NCBI RefSeq assembly: GCF_003286085.1
Contig: NW_020825294.1
Coordinates: 2,108,001 to 2,172,000, forward strand
Direction of reading: 5' to 3'
DNA: 64,000 nt
DNA from: Drosophila persimilis
Taxonomy: Eukaryota; Arthropoda; Insecta; Diptera; Drosophilidae
Below are positions 47,040-58,050 of the stretch, piece after piece; position 1 is the first letter of the stretch; each line of letters opens with the position of its first letter. The position numbers and the translations under genes were made by a program. The notes under the pieces were generated by a model. That model ran no database searches, was not told the origin of the DNA, and worked only from the letters and a program-made list of their open reading frames with translations.

Positions 47040-47450
47040 CATTCACTCATGGGAAACTTTTTAAAGTTTCACAGATTTAAATGATTTTCCTTTCACTTAT
47101 GGGAACATTTGAAGAGTTTTAATGATTTTATTAATATTTCTTTCAATTGTAAGATATTTCTTAATGGTTTTAATGACCTGATTGATAATTCTTTTCACTT
47201 TTCGGAACTTTCTTGAAGTTGAATCATTTGAATATTAAATTTTTCACTTGCAAGAAATTCTTTAAGTTTTCAATGATATTTCTTACACTTAGGGAACATT
47301 TCTCAAAAATTGTATTGGTGATTCTATTCACTTATGGGAACTTTTTTGAAGTTTATCTTTGCAGTTATAAAAAATTGTTTAAGCTTCTTTTTCAGTATCT
47401 CAATGATTTTATGGATGATTCGTTTCACTTATGGAACATTTTTTAAAGTT
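47040..47450. repeat. Degenerate TTCACTTATGGGAAC minisatellite
   Basis: Words close to TTCACTTATGGGAACATT recur at about 47043, 47092, 47195, 47282, 47326 and 47423, separated by TTTAAAG...TTTAATGATTTT filler. Units are 45-105 bp and well diverged, indicating an old array. Confidence 0.7.
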
Positions 47451-49934
47451 TTTTCTTTACTCTCCATTAACTCTGCCTAATACCCATAAAACGTAGCCCA
47501 CTGTAGTCCCAAGACACGAATGAGAACGACATTTAGGCCTTTGCTAAAGACCACGTGAGTGGTGTGAAAACCCTGAACCCTCGAGCAGAGCGAAAGGATC
47601 GGCTGTCTTGCAAATTAAACGCACATGCCCCCACACACACTCTCTCTTTCTCAAAGTCTCCGAATCTCCCTTCCCTCTCCCAGAGAATCACCAGTATTCA
47701 CTCCCTCTCTCTCTCCCCTTTTGTGTGGCAATTGTTTTGATTTTGATTTTTCTACCACTGCTGCTGCTGTTGCCCTTTCCTGTTGCATGAGACTCCTTTT
47801 CTATTGCCGTTCGACAGTTGTCCCCCACCGCCTGTCCTGTCATTTCAGGTACAGTTGTGCTCTCTTTTTGTGTGCACTCTTTTTGTTCGCGCTTTTCCGC
47901 GCAAATGCTGGACACATTTTAACAATTTATGAATGTGTCTCCGCTTCTGCCGCTGACAACTAAATTCAAAGCAATTCATACATCATCTGGGGGGGAGGCA
48001 GTTGTGGGGCGGCAGTGCACCTTCCAAACAGGTGGAAAAGTGCGTGTGTCAAAGTGCGTGCCGCTCTTTGTGTGTGTTGCAACGGTATCCGTGTCCACGT
48101 GTCAGTTTCCCTGCCACACAGTTGTCACACGGCGCTTTGATAATTTCATTTGTGTCCCACTGGCCTCTTGTGCAATTCAATGGACGGAGATACAGATACT
48201 CGCCGGTCGTTGTTTTCCCCTTCTCTGGCTGTGGATTTCCACTTGGCTTGCAATTCCAGGGAGCGGCCATCGGGTCGGGTGTTTCGCCGGGTGATGAAAG
48301 TTGCAAGAATATTGTAATTTAATTTATTGATTAACCTTTTGGCATTCAAGTTTATTGATCCGTAAGAAAAGGTGGTTCGTACGAGGAATACAAGTAAATG
48401 GATCTAATTTATGGGCTTATGATTGGGATTCGATCAGTTGTGGGTTGGACAGCTATTAATCTTTAAGAGAATATAGTTTATTTAAATGGGATTTTAATGT
48501 TTATGGAGTTTATGGCTACTTTTGTGCTTTTTCTTGAATAAATTTAGGGATTAAGTTAAAATTAAAATACCCTACAGCATTCCTTATCGCCTGAAATATT
48601 CCTTAAAAATATTGCTTGTAATATATCCATATTTAACATATAATATTTAATTAAATAAATAAAAAAAAATATATATATTTCGTCGTTCATCCTCCTAGGA
48701 ATCTTTAAATAAATAGTTTCCTATCCAGAACCAATAAATATTGATGAAATTTCAGGAGTATTAAATTTTAAAATTAATTACCATCTTCTTATCAAGAAAA
48801 TCATGAACCAAACTCAGTTCTCTTTATAAAAGGTTTTTTCAAAGAGTTTTTCCAACATTTAAGACGTTTTCTGGGTATAGTGCTAAGGAAATATTTCCCT
48901 GATTCAATATTAGGAGCTCCTTAACGATAATTTCCTCTGATTTGTATAGTTATGCCCGCAATAAATCTTAGCAATCCTGAATTCCCAAGATTAATGGCTT
49001 TAAAACCAAATTTCTCTGCTAAAACTTTTCCTCATAAAGCTTCAATAACCAGCGGATGTTCTTGAGACTTTAAAGTAGATTTTCCCGAGTCATGGTCCTA
49101 TCTTTAAGACTCCATTCCTACCCATCTCCACCCATCTCTCCAATCCCTACCCAAAACCTTGAGCCCTAAGTTCAAGTGTTAACATCCAACCCATATTGAT
49201 CCCCAAAATATCAATCTCTCATATGCAAAGCTCTTCCCTGAGTCAACGATCGCACACAGCTTTAGTCGCTCCAAACAAATCTCCAGGGTTAAGATCGGGA
49301 GATACTTTTGAACCCAACGAACATCTCGGACAGACACAGAAACAGAAATGAAATGCACACAACAACCGACAAACATTCTCAGCCTCAACGACTGACTTTT
49401 GATTCGGTCTTTTTGGATTTTTTGGATATTTGTTCATACGTGTTTTTTGTTTTGTTTTTGTTTTTGTCTTTGCGTTAATTTATAGTCACTGATTGGGGCG
49501 TTATTCTTATTGATCCAGGCCATAAATTAAGAGAACCCCTGACATGCCACATACATTACCGACATTTTAGCGTTTGATTTGTTATTTATCATACGAAAGA
49601 GTGAGAGAGCGAGAGAGAGACGAATGGTAGTAGGAAAGAGAGACAGAGAGAGGGAGATGGAGATGGAGAGACAGAGAAACCCAATGACGATGGACGACGA
49701 ATCTCGTGTGGCATCTGATCGGAGGAGATCTCTCTCCCCTCCCCTCCCCTCCCCACCCGGACACCCCTTGACAGACCGTACCTGTAAAACTAGTTTCAAT
49801 GCTTGATCTTTTTTTTTTGTATATTTTCTTCGTTCTTCGCTTTTAGCTTTGATTTTTGTTGTTGTTTTTGTATTTTTCTTGATTTTTTTAATGATGAAAT
49901 ATACATTTTGAGTTTAATATATCAAATCCAATGG

Positions 49935-49998
49935 AATCGAATCGAATCGAATCGAATCGAATGGCGGGGCCCAGTCACAGTCACAGTCACAGTCACAG
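49935..49998. repeat. Adjacent AATCG and CAGTCA pentamer/hexamer arrays
   Basis: Five to six AATCG units (49935-49961) are followed within about 10 bp by four CAGTCA units (49972-49998). Confidence 0.9.
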
Positions 49999-51380
49999 CC
50001 TCAGAGGCATAGCCACAGCCGCATGTTAATTTGTTTCGAGTTTCTTTTTTGTGTTTTTTTTTTCTTCTCTTAATTTTGATTTATTTCATTTTGAAATTAA
50101 AAATCGATTGAGTAACGAACGAATCTGTCGATCTTTTTATTTTCAGCGAATTTTAATTTTCATTTAAATATGGCATTTTTTTTCGATACGGATTTCGCGA
50201 TTTGTGTTTGTCTGTTTTTAGGTAGCCACTGGGTCGTTTAATATGCAAACTTTACTCCGATAAGGTGGGGGGGGGGGAAACACGTTTTCTACAAGTTCTA
50301 TGGATCTGTAGGTTTGCGTGTGCGTAGACTTTTTTGAGTGATTAATTAAAATTATGCCCCGAAAGCAAACTAATGAGTTTAATACGACGAAATCCATTAA
50401 TTAGACGAAGACGAAGACAGAGGCAGAGGCAGAAGACCCAGACGTTGACAGACAGAATCGACCGACGACCGGCAAGCGACCAACGACCGGCGACCTCTAT
50501 AATTAAAGCCTGAACCCCAGAGAGAGAGAGACGAAAAAGGCCGAAACAAAAGGCAGTAGAGAGCTCCATCATCATGGGATTGGAGACAGCGAGACAGCGA
50601 CTCCATCCACCAAATGAGCGTTGATGAGTTCCATTTAAATAAAATCTTGATCGTCAGACCAGCAGCAGCGGCATCCGTTTGGGTACGGACAGCCACCAAC
50701 GAAAATTAATATCGTAAAAAGATACATCCGATAATTTATGAAACATAAATAACTAAAACAAAAATACAAATCATTTGTCCGTTGACAGGCGCTGTGCTGT
50801 GTCTGTCTGTATCTGTGTGTATTTTCAATGGCCTTTTTCCAAATTGATTCCGTTGTTGGCCGCTTTTGATGGCGATGGCGATGGCGATCCATCTGACATT
50901 TTGGTTATTATTCGATTGGTCCGAGAGCGACGGAACCGTTTCATCTTGGGTTCTCTCGTGGGGCTTCAATTTATGTAAATTACGCGGCTCTACGAAGTAG
51001 GAAGTCACTCTAACTCTACTCCATTGGAGCCGTAGGTGATTTGGAGACCCCAGACCCCAACGAATTATAAATTTATTGTGCCTGTCTAGAGGATTTTTGT
51101 TTTACGAGGGGTTTTATCTCCCTCTATCTTGGGGGATCTGTGCTTTCATTTCTCTGTATCTCTGAGAATCTCTCTCCAAATCTTTGTGGGCTGTTGTTGA
51201 TCATCTCTGAATGGTCTTTTTGGTGGAATTGTAAATTAGATGATTAGTGGAACAAGAAGGAGTGCCTGAAGTGAAGGATGGTAGAGATTTGGGTGTGTGG
51301 AAGATGGTTAAAGACGTGTTTTGGGGATGAGATTAGCAGATGTTTCCTATTCTCTCTTAGAAGGACATTCTCTGGCCAAG

Positions 51381-51540
51381 GGGAGCTGCTGCATCACGCG
51401 TGACACTTATAACCGAACCTATCGTACACATAATTTGCCTTCCTTGGGGTGTCATTCTAGTCGATGCACCTCCCAACGAGGGGCGCTGCTGCATGACGCG
51501 TCACACGTTTTTACCGAACCTCTCGCATACCTCAGGCTCT
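51381..51540. repeat. Diverged 100-bp duplication with CGCG palindromes
   Basis: 51381-51420 and 51481-51521 share GGG-(A/C)-GCTGCTGCAT, a CACGCGTG or GACGCGTC core and CCGAACCT. The cores are perfect 10-bp palindromes that differ from each other: TCACGCGTGA at 51394-51403 and TGACGCGTCA at 51494-51503. A TCGATGCACCTCC word at 51461 recurs at 51602. Confidence 0.7.
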
Positions 51541-52078
51541 TTCCATACCACTTTTTGGGTTTCTTTTTAAACCATAACTAATCCCAATCCACACTTTCCC
51601 ATCGATGCGCCTCCAATGGCTCCCTCTCAATCATCTCCTGCTCCTCTAGACCGCAGACCATACCAAATGCAGTGTTAATTTGACTAAATTTTCAAGATCA
51701 TCTGTCTAACAGCCGCAACAAGACGTAAAGAACACTGCTCCAGCCATATTGAAGTCCCAATCCTCTCTCCTGCTGTTGGAGGAGTTCTCTCGAAGAACAG
51801 CCCACAAATCAAGGGTGAAATATATTCAGAGAGCGATAAAAATTCACCAAAAAGAAGGAGGAAACACAGACCAGACCCGAACCAGACCTCAAGCGAAATA
51901 AAACCAAAAGAATTTATATACATGAAAATGAAGATGTAAATTATACAAAATGTGAGAGGAGGAGGCAGCGAGGCATTGACCAACCAGAGACCCCAATCCG
52001 GAGAGAAACATGGAAGGAATGAAGCAAACACCAGAGGCAGGTACTCGTACCTCGTAATGCTATCAATCTACAAGCTCT

Positions 52079-52093
52079 GTATCTAACAGATGC
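52079..52093. repeat. Gapped palindrome GTATCT-AAC-AGATGC (near match)
   Basis: An 11 of 12 match to the dispersed palindrome, in unique noncoding sequence. Confidence 0.55.
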
Positions 52094-52313
52094 ACTGCCC
52101 CACTCTCCCTCTCGCTCGCTCTAACTGCAGTGTGTGCTGGAAGGAGAGGGATGGCTGGCCTGCCGAGAGATACTACTACGATGGGGAGTAGCCGCCGCCG
52201 CCGCCGCCGTTGCCGCATAAGAAACACCCCTCCCGGGCTAAATGATTGATTGCTCATCATTTTTCATTCTTAATGAAAATGCACCCCGCTGGCAAGAGTT
52301 GAGTTCTCTCTCA

Positions 52314-52353
<40 letters not shown>

Positions 52354-52365
52354 TTGGCTGACTGG
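52314..52365. repeat. CTGG tetranucleotide array
   Basis: About ten CTGG units, nearly perfect, ending in TTGG and ACTGG variants. Confidence 0.95.
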
Positions 52366-52606
52366 CCTCCTGCCTCTATAGATACATTCCCTGTAGCTCT
52401 GTATCTGTATCTGTGTATGCGCTGTGGCACACCTGAGAGTCGAGAGTCCGTTCTGTCTGACAGGCAGAAAGGTGCAAAGGTGCGATTATCGCGACTGCTG
52501 TTCGTTCCCGTTCCCCCCCGTTCCCCCCGTTCTCCCCCGAAACCCATCCCGCCGCGTTGGCAGAAAACTTGGCCAAATTCCACATTGGCCGCCCAAAGGC
52601 ATAAAA

Positions 52607-52837
52607 ATGGCTGCCAAGAAGCGGGAGAACATGGCCGTAGCCGGAACCGTGGGGCTGCCAGCTGCCATACCAAAGAGGAGGAGAGCCAGAGAGCCCGCTG
52701 CCGCCTGGGCTGCCAGTCAACTGTCAACCGTGTTCTATGCCCGTGTCATGCTATGCATCATCTTCTGGCAGTTATTAACCTTTGTATGTGCCTCTCCCTC
52801 TCCCTGTCCCCCTCCCTCTCCTTCTGCCCCACTCTAG
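52607..52837 (+). other. Candidate small gene or exon, 76 codons
   Basis: ATG in the good fly context ATAAAAATGGC. The product starts MAAKKRENMAVAGTVGLPAA, has a basic patch (PKRRRARE), and then a probable membrane helix around STVFYARVMLCIIFWQLLTF. Codon use (AAG, CGG, GAG, AAC, GCC, CTG) is coding-like up to LLTF, where a strong donor GTATGT begins (about 52792); beyond it the frame is Pro/Ser low complexity. It could be a first coding exon whose partner is not found. No family recognised. Confidence 0.28.
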
Positions 52838-53489
52838 CTATCTCCTTCGCGTTACGTTGCCTGGATTTAGTGCCTTGGTTGGGGGGCCATGGCCTAGCAA
52901 TTGCTGAAATTAAACAAAAACTTCTAGTGGCCTATTTCGTGCACCCCACAAAGATGAAAAAGAGGATATTCTTGGGAAGTATTAAAGGAGGTAATTAGTG
53001 GTATTAGGCAATAAACTAGTATATGATAAATTTCAGAGAACATTTGTTGGAGGAATCGCCATTGCTTTTGTTCTCTTTCTCCACAGTGTTGGTAAATTAC
53101 AAAACATTTCAGCGACTGGGAGGCGGCCATTGCTGGTCGCATGCCTCAGCTGACTCTCTCTTCTGTGGCAGTTGGGGCATCATCATTAATCATTTTTATT
53201 TGCACGCCGCCGCATTTGTGCTGGCATTTTGGGGCCGTTTGAAATGTTTGGGCTTGTCAGAGGGCCACCAGATGGGTGGACCGGTGGTGGCACAGTTAAT
53301 GGGCGGCTGGTGTGGCAGCCACCGCCCTCATCAGCGACAAGAATCCACCAAGTTTGTCACCAGATCCAAAAGCTACAGAGCGAGAAAAATAAGCTATATT
53401 TTTATATGTACAAAATATTGCCTAAATATTCTTGTAAAATACAAACAAAAATTATAACATTAGTTTTTTGAACCACATTAAAATTAATT

Positions 53490-53735
53490 TTTTTATATTT
53501 TTTTTATTTATTTTATATTTTTGCTTTTCGTTTGCTTATTTTATATTTTATATATTTTTTTTGTGTACCGCTTTTATATTTTATTTTTTTATTAATTTTA
53601 TATTTTTGCTTAGCTTTTGCTTCTTTTATATTTTATATTTTTTTTTATTTGTATGGCTTTTATATTTTATTTTGTAATATATTATTTTTATATTTTTTTT
53701 TATACTTTTGCTTTGCGTTTGCTTCAAAATTAATC
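53490..53735. repeat. T-rich tandem repeat with TTTGCTT-CGTTTGCTT units
   Basis: Three diverged copies of TTTTATATTTTTGCTT...TTTGCTTCTTTTATATTTTAT, with anchors at about 53520, 53605 and 53707, unit 85-102 bp. The long Phe/Tyr/Leu frames across it are artefacts. Confidence 0.7.
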
Positions 53736-55380
53736 TGTTTTTTTTCCCCAAGTGCAGAATCAGGAACCCAGAATCCAGTAGCCACCACCCACCACCCCCA
53801 CAGCCAGGCATCCTCATCATCATGATGATCATCAGAGTAAACAACAATAACAAAAAACATGGTACAGTAAATTGTGAACGTCATAATGTAGTAGTAGTAG
53901 TAGTAGGAGGCAGAACCAGAACCAGAACAGCCGCAGCGGCAGCGGCAGCAGCAACAACATGAAGCAACGTTGACGGCAACTGTATAAATTATTACATTGT
54001 GTACTCTTAGCGCACATAAAAATACATTAATAAATATTATTTATGTATACTCGTACTCTCTTCTCGTATGTAGAATACATTGCGCACACCACCCATTCCT
54101 TACGTATGTAGCATGTAGCATGCCCCACACAACTTGTTCATCATCGCATTTTGCTGCTGCTGCTGCTGCCACCATAAACTGATGTAGAAAGATGAGTTCT
54201 TTAATACACACAGAGAAAGTGGGGGCAGAAGAAAGTACCAAAAAGAGGGGTATATCTGGGATGGCAAATGGTTCCAAAATGGGTTAATACTTTTTCAAGG
54301 GATATCTTAATCAATGGATCTCAAATAAATATACATTTTAGAATACATTTCTTTGTGGTTCTAATTTCTAGAATATTTAGAAATTATAACTAGAATTATC
54401 TCTTGGAGGAGTATCTCTTAGATTAAAATCGGTTGAAGAAAGAGGGAGTGCCCTAAGAGACTCCTTTTCAGTGGAATGATTACTCCAAGGATCACAAGTA
54501 TAAGTTCTAGAATAATCTTTACTTAAAAATTATTATGTGAATATGGGTATATTTTCTGGAATATTTAGAGGGACCATTCCATAATTTTCTTTCAAAATTC
54601 TTAACCTTTTTCTCTTAAAAAAATCCTCAAACTTTTCACTATATTTTGCTAATAACAACCGAAGACTTTTTCTCAGTGTATTTTCATTGAAAACTTACAT
54701 ACGATAAAGCCTCATCTTCATTTCATATTTTTGACATTTGTTAAATCAAATAAATGTATTCGATTCCGTTTGTGCACACACTCACATACCCCAAACGAAT
54801 GAATACATTCATATATTCGAATATACTCGTACTCATATATATTCGAATTTTTTGTTTATGTTTCATTTTTGCTGTTTGGGGAATTTATTTGTTTGTTTTG
54901 CCATTTCATGTGAATGCAAATTTGGTAATTGTCTCTCACTCTCTCTTTCGCTCCCTCTCTCTTTCGCACCCTCTCTCTTTCTGTCTCACTCCCTTTCCTT
55001 TTTGGAGGGGTTTTTGCTTTATTTATTTGATGGAAAATGAAGCTTAAATCGTAAATACCCTCAATGTGAGTTATGCCCGTGAGTAATGAATATTTTAGCT
55101 TGGTTTTTTTTTCGGCACTTGGGAAGGTTACAATTAGCGAATGTTTGGGTTAGATCATAAAATTGTGTGATGGATGGGCGATATAAGGAATTCCTTTAGT
55201 TTGATTTCAGCGGATAAGCTGGAATGTTATGTAATGAGAGAAAGATACTTTTGGATCTGAAGTGGGATCTGTAAAATGTAGATAAGTAAAAGACGCATAC
55301 AATTGTGTGAGAGAGTCAGAGAGCGAAACCCCACACCCTCATGCGGTTACGATTTCAGACAGAAACGACAAACGACCGAA

Positions 55381-55398
55381 GGGCGCTGCTGCATGACA
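55381..55398. repeat. Dispersed copy of the GGGCGCTGCTGCATGAC word
   Basis: The 17-mer at 55381-55397 is identical to 51481-51497, which is half of the CGCG-palindrome duplication. The palindrome itself is not kept here (ACACAGCG follows). Confidence 0.7.
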
Positions 55399-55539
55399 CA
55401 GCGGCAATGGATTCATTCGATTTTTATAAGCTGTTGGTGTTTTATATAGATCTAGGATAACTTTTTAAAATTGTATATATACTTTATTATTATTTTATCT
55501 ATATTTTATTTATTATTTTATATATTTATTATTATTATC

Positions 55540-55805
55540 TATAGTTTTTGAATCGATTATGAATCGCTTATGGAGTGGTAAAAATCGGTTATAAATAGGT
55601 CATAGTCTGTTTGTTAATTGTTTAATCAACGGTTATAAATTAGTTATCAATAAAATGAGAATCGCTTAGTTGTATATCGGTTATCAAACGATTGTATATA
55701 GCCTATAAATAGGTAATAATGGATCGATTATGTGCCGATATTAAATCGGTTCAGATTTGTTATGATTCGGTTATCAAGAGTTACTGAATCGGTTTTAAAT
55801 CGGAA
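55540..55805. repeat. Degenerate ATCGGTTAT repeat
   Basis: Words of the form (A)ATCGGTTAT(AA), GAATCGATTATG and GAATCGCTTATG recur at least ten times in about 260 bp with irregular 15-30 bp spacing, interspersed with AAATAGGT. This is an old minisatellite. Confidence 0.65.
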
Positions 55806-57918
55806 CAGCTGTAAGGACTTATCGTAGCAAGAACCATATCTTAACGACTGAACGATGAAAAGATATTTGGAAGCTTTCAATTCCTCAATAAAATCTAAGA
55901 AACTAGTTCCCTAGAAAGTTATCTAAGGAACTAGCTCTTCAAAAATTTTTAATACATAAGCTATTCATTCTTGGGTCCTTCCCAGACTACATGAAAGCCC
56001 TCTCCTACACTAAAAGTGACCAAATTCCCCAGAGAAACCATACAGAGAGTCCCAGGGAAAGGGACTCCCCATTGCCTACACAGGATGGTCATTAGTTAAT
56101 AAATATTTATGCTATTCTGATATTTCTGACGTAAGCAGCAGCCGTAATCGATATCTGGGCAGCCATTTGGTTGGCTCCAACTATAAATCTTTTTGGGGAC
56201 ATAACTTTGCTTTGGCGTTGGTTTGGTTCTTTCCATCCATCTGTCGATCCATCCGCCTGCCTGTCTATCTCTCGGGTTCCTTTTTAGCCTTTTCTTTTGG
56301 GGGCTGGCTGGCTGACTGCCTGACTGGCTGTGTATTCAATCTTTGTGTGTGGAAAGGCATTTGGGCCATTAACGTGATATATGCACGCTGGCCGCCTAAT
56401 GATTGCCGAATTTCTAATTATACGCATAAGAAATTATATCTGTCAATAAATTTGCCACTGTGTGGGCCACACAGCACACAGAAACCAAAGTCCTGTGAAA
56501 GACAGTGAAACAGTGAGGAGGTTGCCCCCAAAAAAAGGACGAAAAAGAAATCAGCAAAAGCCATAATTCACTCAGACACACACAGAGAGACAGAGAGAGA
56601 CAGAGGAGGTCGTCTTCCGTTGGCTAGCGTAAATCCTTCTACAACTGACAACGGGAATGGCATGGCTCCTCCGCTCTCAGTGCCTTATATAAATGATGAG
56701 AGTCCGAAAAGTCCGAGAGCCGAGAGCTTCCAGGCATAATGACCTCCTAGGCAATGGGTAGTCTTTGAGCAGGAAATATTTGGTCGAATGACGCATAAAA
56801 CAAATCCAAGGAGCCATCAACCTACCCCCAAGAGGATGACAAGGGAGGGTGCTATTTCTTGACGGACCTCCTGACTTGATCAACGAAGGAGCGAGAGGAG
56901 GGCGAAGTGAATGGAGGAGGAGCTTTCGCTTTGCCTTTGCTCTCGTCATCATTATCATCAGCGCAGTCATCATTTGGTCGAAGCAAAAGCCCAAGCCCAA
57001 GCCGAAGACGGAAAACCCCTCACAACTTTGAAGACGTTCCGTAGAAGGGGGTGTGGTGGGTGTACAGGCCACACCAACATTTTGGCCCCATATATTTTCG
57101 CTCGTCTGACATTAACGGCTGCTATCGCAGAGTGGAGGGCTATGCCCAGAGCTGTGCCAAGAGCCTGGCATCATTACTGGCACTCCACGATTTATTGACG
57201 AGAGCAGACCAAAAACCAAAACGAGAACCAGAACCAGAACCAGAGCCAGAGCTCTGACGGAGCACAGCCGAAAATTTAGAATCGTCTTCTTGGCCAACAA
57301 AAAGGATTGCTAGAGTAGGGGATTGCTAAAGGAATGGCAGGCAGGCAGGCCAGCCAGGGCCAAGGAATTGGGTCTGAAAGTGTGGGTGTGGCCCAAGTAA
57401 ACCCCATTAGTTTCTATGGCCCATTCCGTTGACGCTTTTTGGCCCTGATGGCAGTCAACGCAAGATGACGTTGTGTTTGACGTCTCTCCTTGAGGAGGTT
57501 AGGTTTCTGTTGATACAGCACGAAATGAAATGCTGCAAATGCTTCAATATCCAAAAGTTTTTGCGCCTTGTACTTTCCACACAAATTGCATATTAGCTGG
57601 GGCAGATGAGGGAAGAACCGGGAACCGGAAGACCCCAGCTTAAATTGGATTATCTAGGGGGCAAAAAGTTTGATCTAAGGGATTATTTTGGGAAGGATTC
57701 TCAGATTGATTTAAGGGACAGACAGTAGTAGTGGAAACGTTACATGTGAAATAGTGATAGGGATATGTCTGGGATTGGCCCTAGGTCTTATGGAAGTAGA
57801 CCCCATGCAGTTGGGGTTTGAAATATTCAACTTCTTTAAAGAAACTTCTTGAATTTGATTTAATCTTTGATCTAAAAGTAACCTTTAGCTTTGGCTATGA
57901 TCGTGCATCATTGACTAC

Positions 57919-58050
57919 TTTTATACCCGATAATCAGTCAGGATATAAGGTAGACCGCGATCTCTCCAAATTTTCCAATCATTTAACATGAGATAGGGGA
58001 AAAAATAGAAAGAAGCAGAGGAGCCACGACTGCTAGTTATATTATTGCAT
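57919..58050. mobile_element. Possible small transposon remnant
   Basis: TTTTATACCCGATAATCAG resembles the TATACCCGATACTC word found at the ends of repeated elements in obscura-group flies, from memory. The rest matches nothing I recognise and no terminal repeats or duplicated target site were found, so this is weak. Confidence 0.15.

Larger units (their letters stand above)
39000..47040. other. Noncoding DNA, third part of the gene-poor interval
   Basis: No convincing protein gene. It contains a GA array at about 39073-39100, AGATAC/GTATCT-rich sequence at 39.5-40.0 kb, CAACTG and CAG repeats at 40.3-40.45 kb, very AT-rich blocks at about 42700-43020, 43870-44360 and 45540-45760, and a GGAGTGGATT repeat at about 44641-44690. 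Two open frames at 40.2 and 40.6-40.9 kb have somewhat coding-like codon use. Confidence 0.55.
47455..53480. other. Noncoding DNA, fourth part of the gene-poor interval
   Basis: No recognised protein. It contains CT/GA tracts (about 47640-47720 and 49600-49680), an AATCG array at about 49935-49961 next to a CAGTCA array at about 49972-49998, a poly-G run at about 50266-50277, paired CGCG palindromes at 51.4-51.5 kb, a CTGG array at 52314-52365, and a small open frame at 52607. Confidence 0.55.

Noticed and set aside
53468-53825. Phe/Tyr-rich hydrophobic frames
   Set aside because: They translate a T-rich tandem repeat and lack normal codon use.
57919-58050. A definite transposable element
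   Set aside because: Only one short end-like word is recognised; no terminal repeats, target duplication or coding remnant, so it was kept only as a low-confidence feature.
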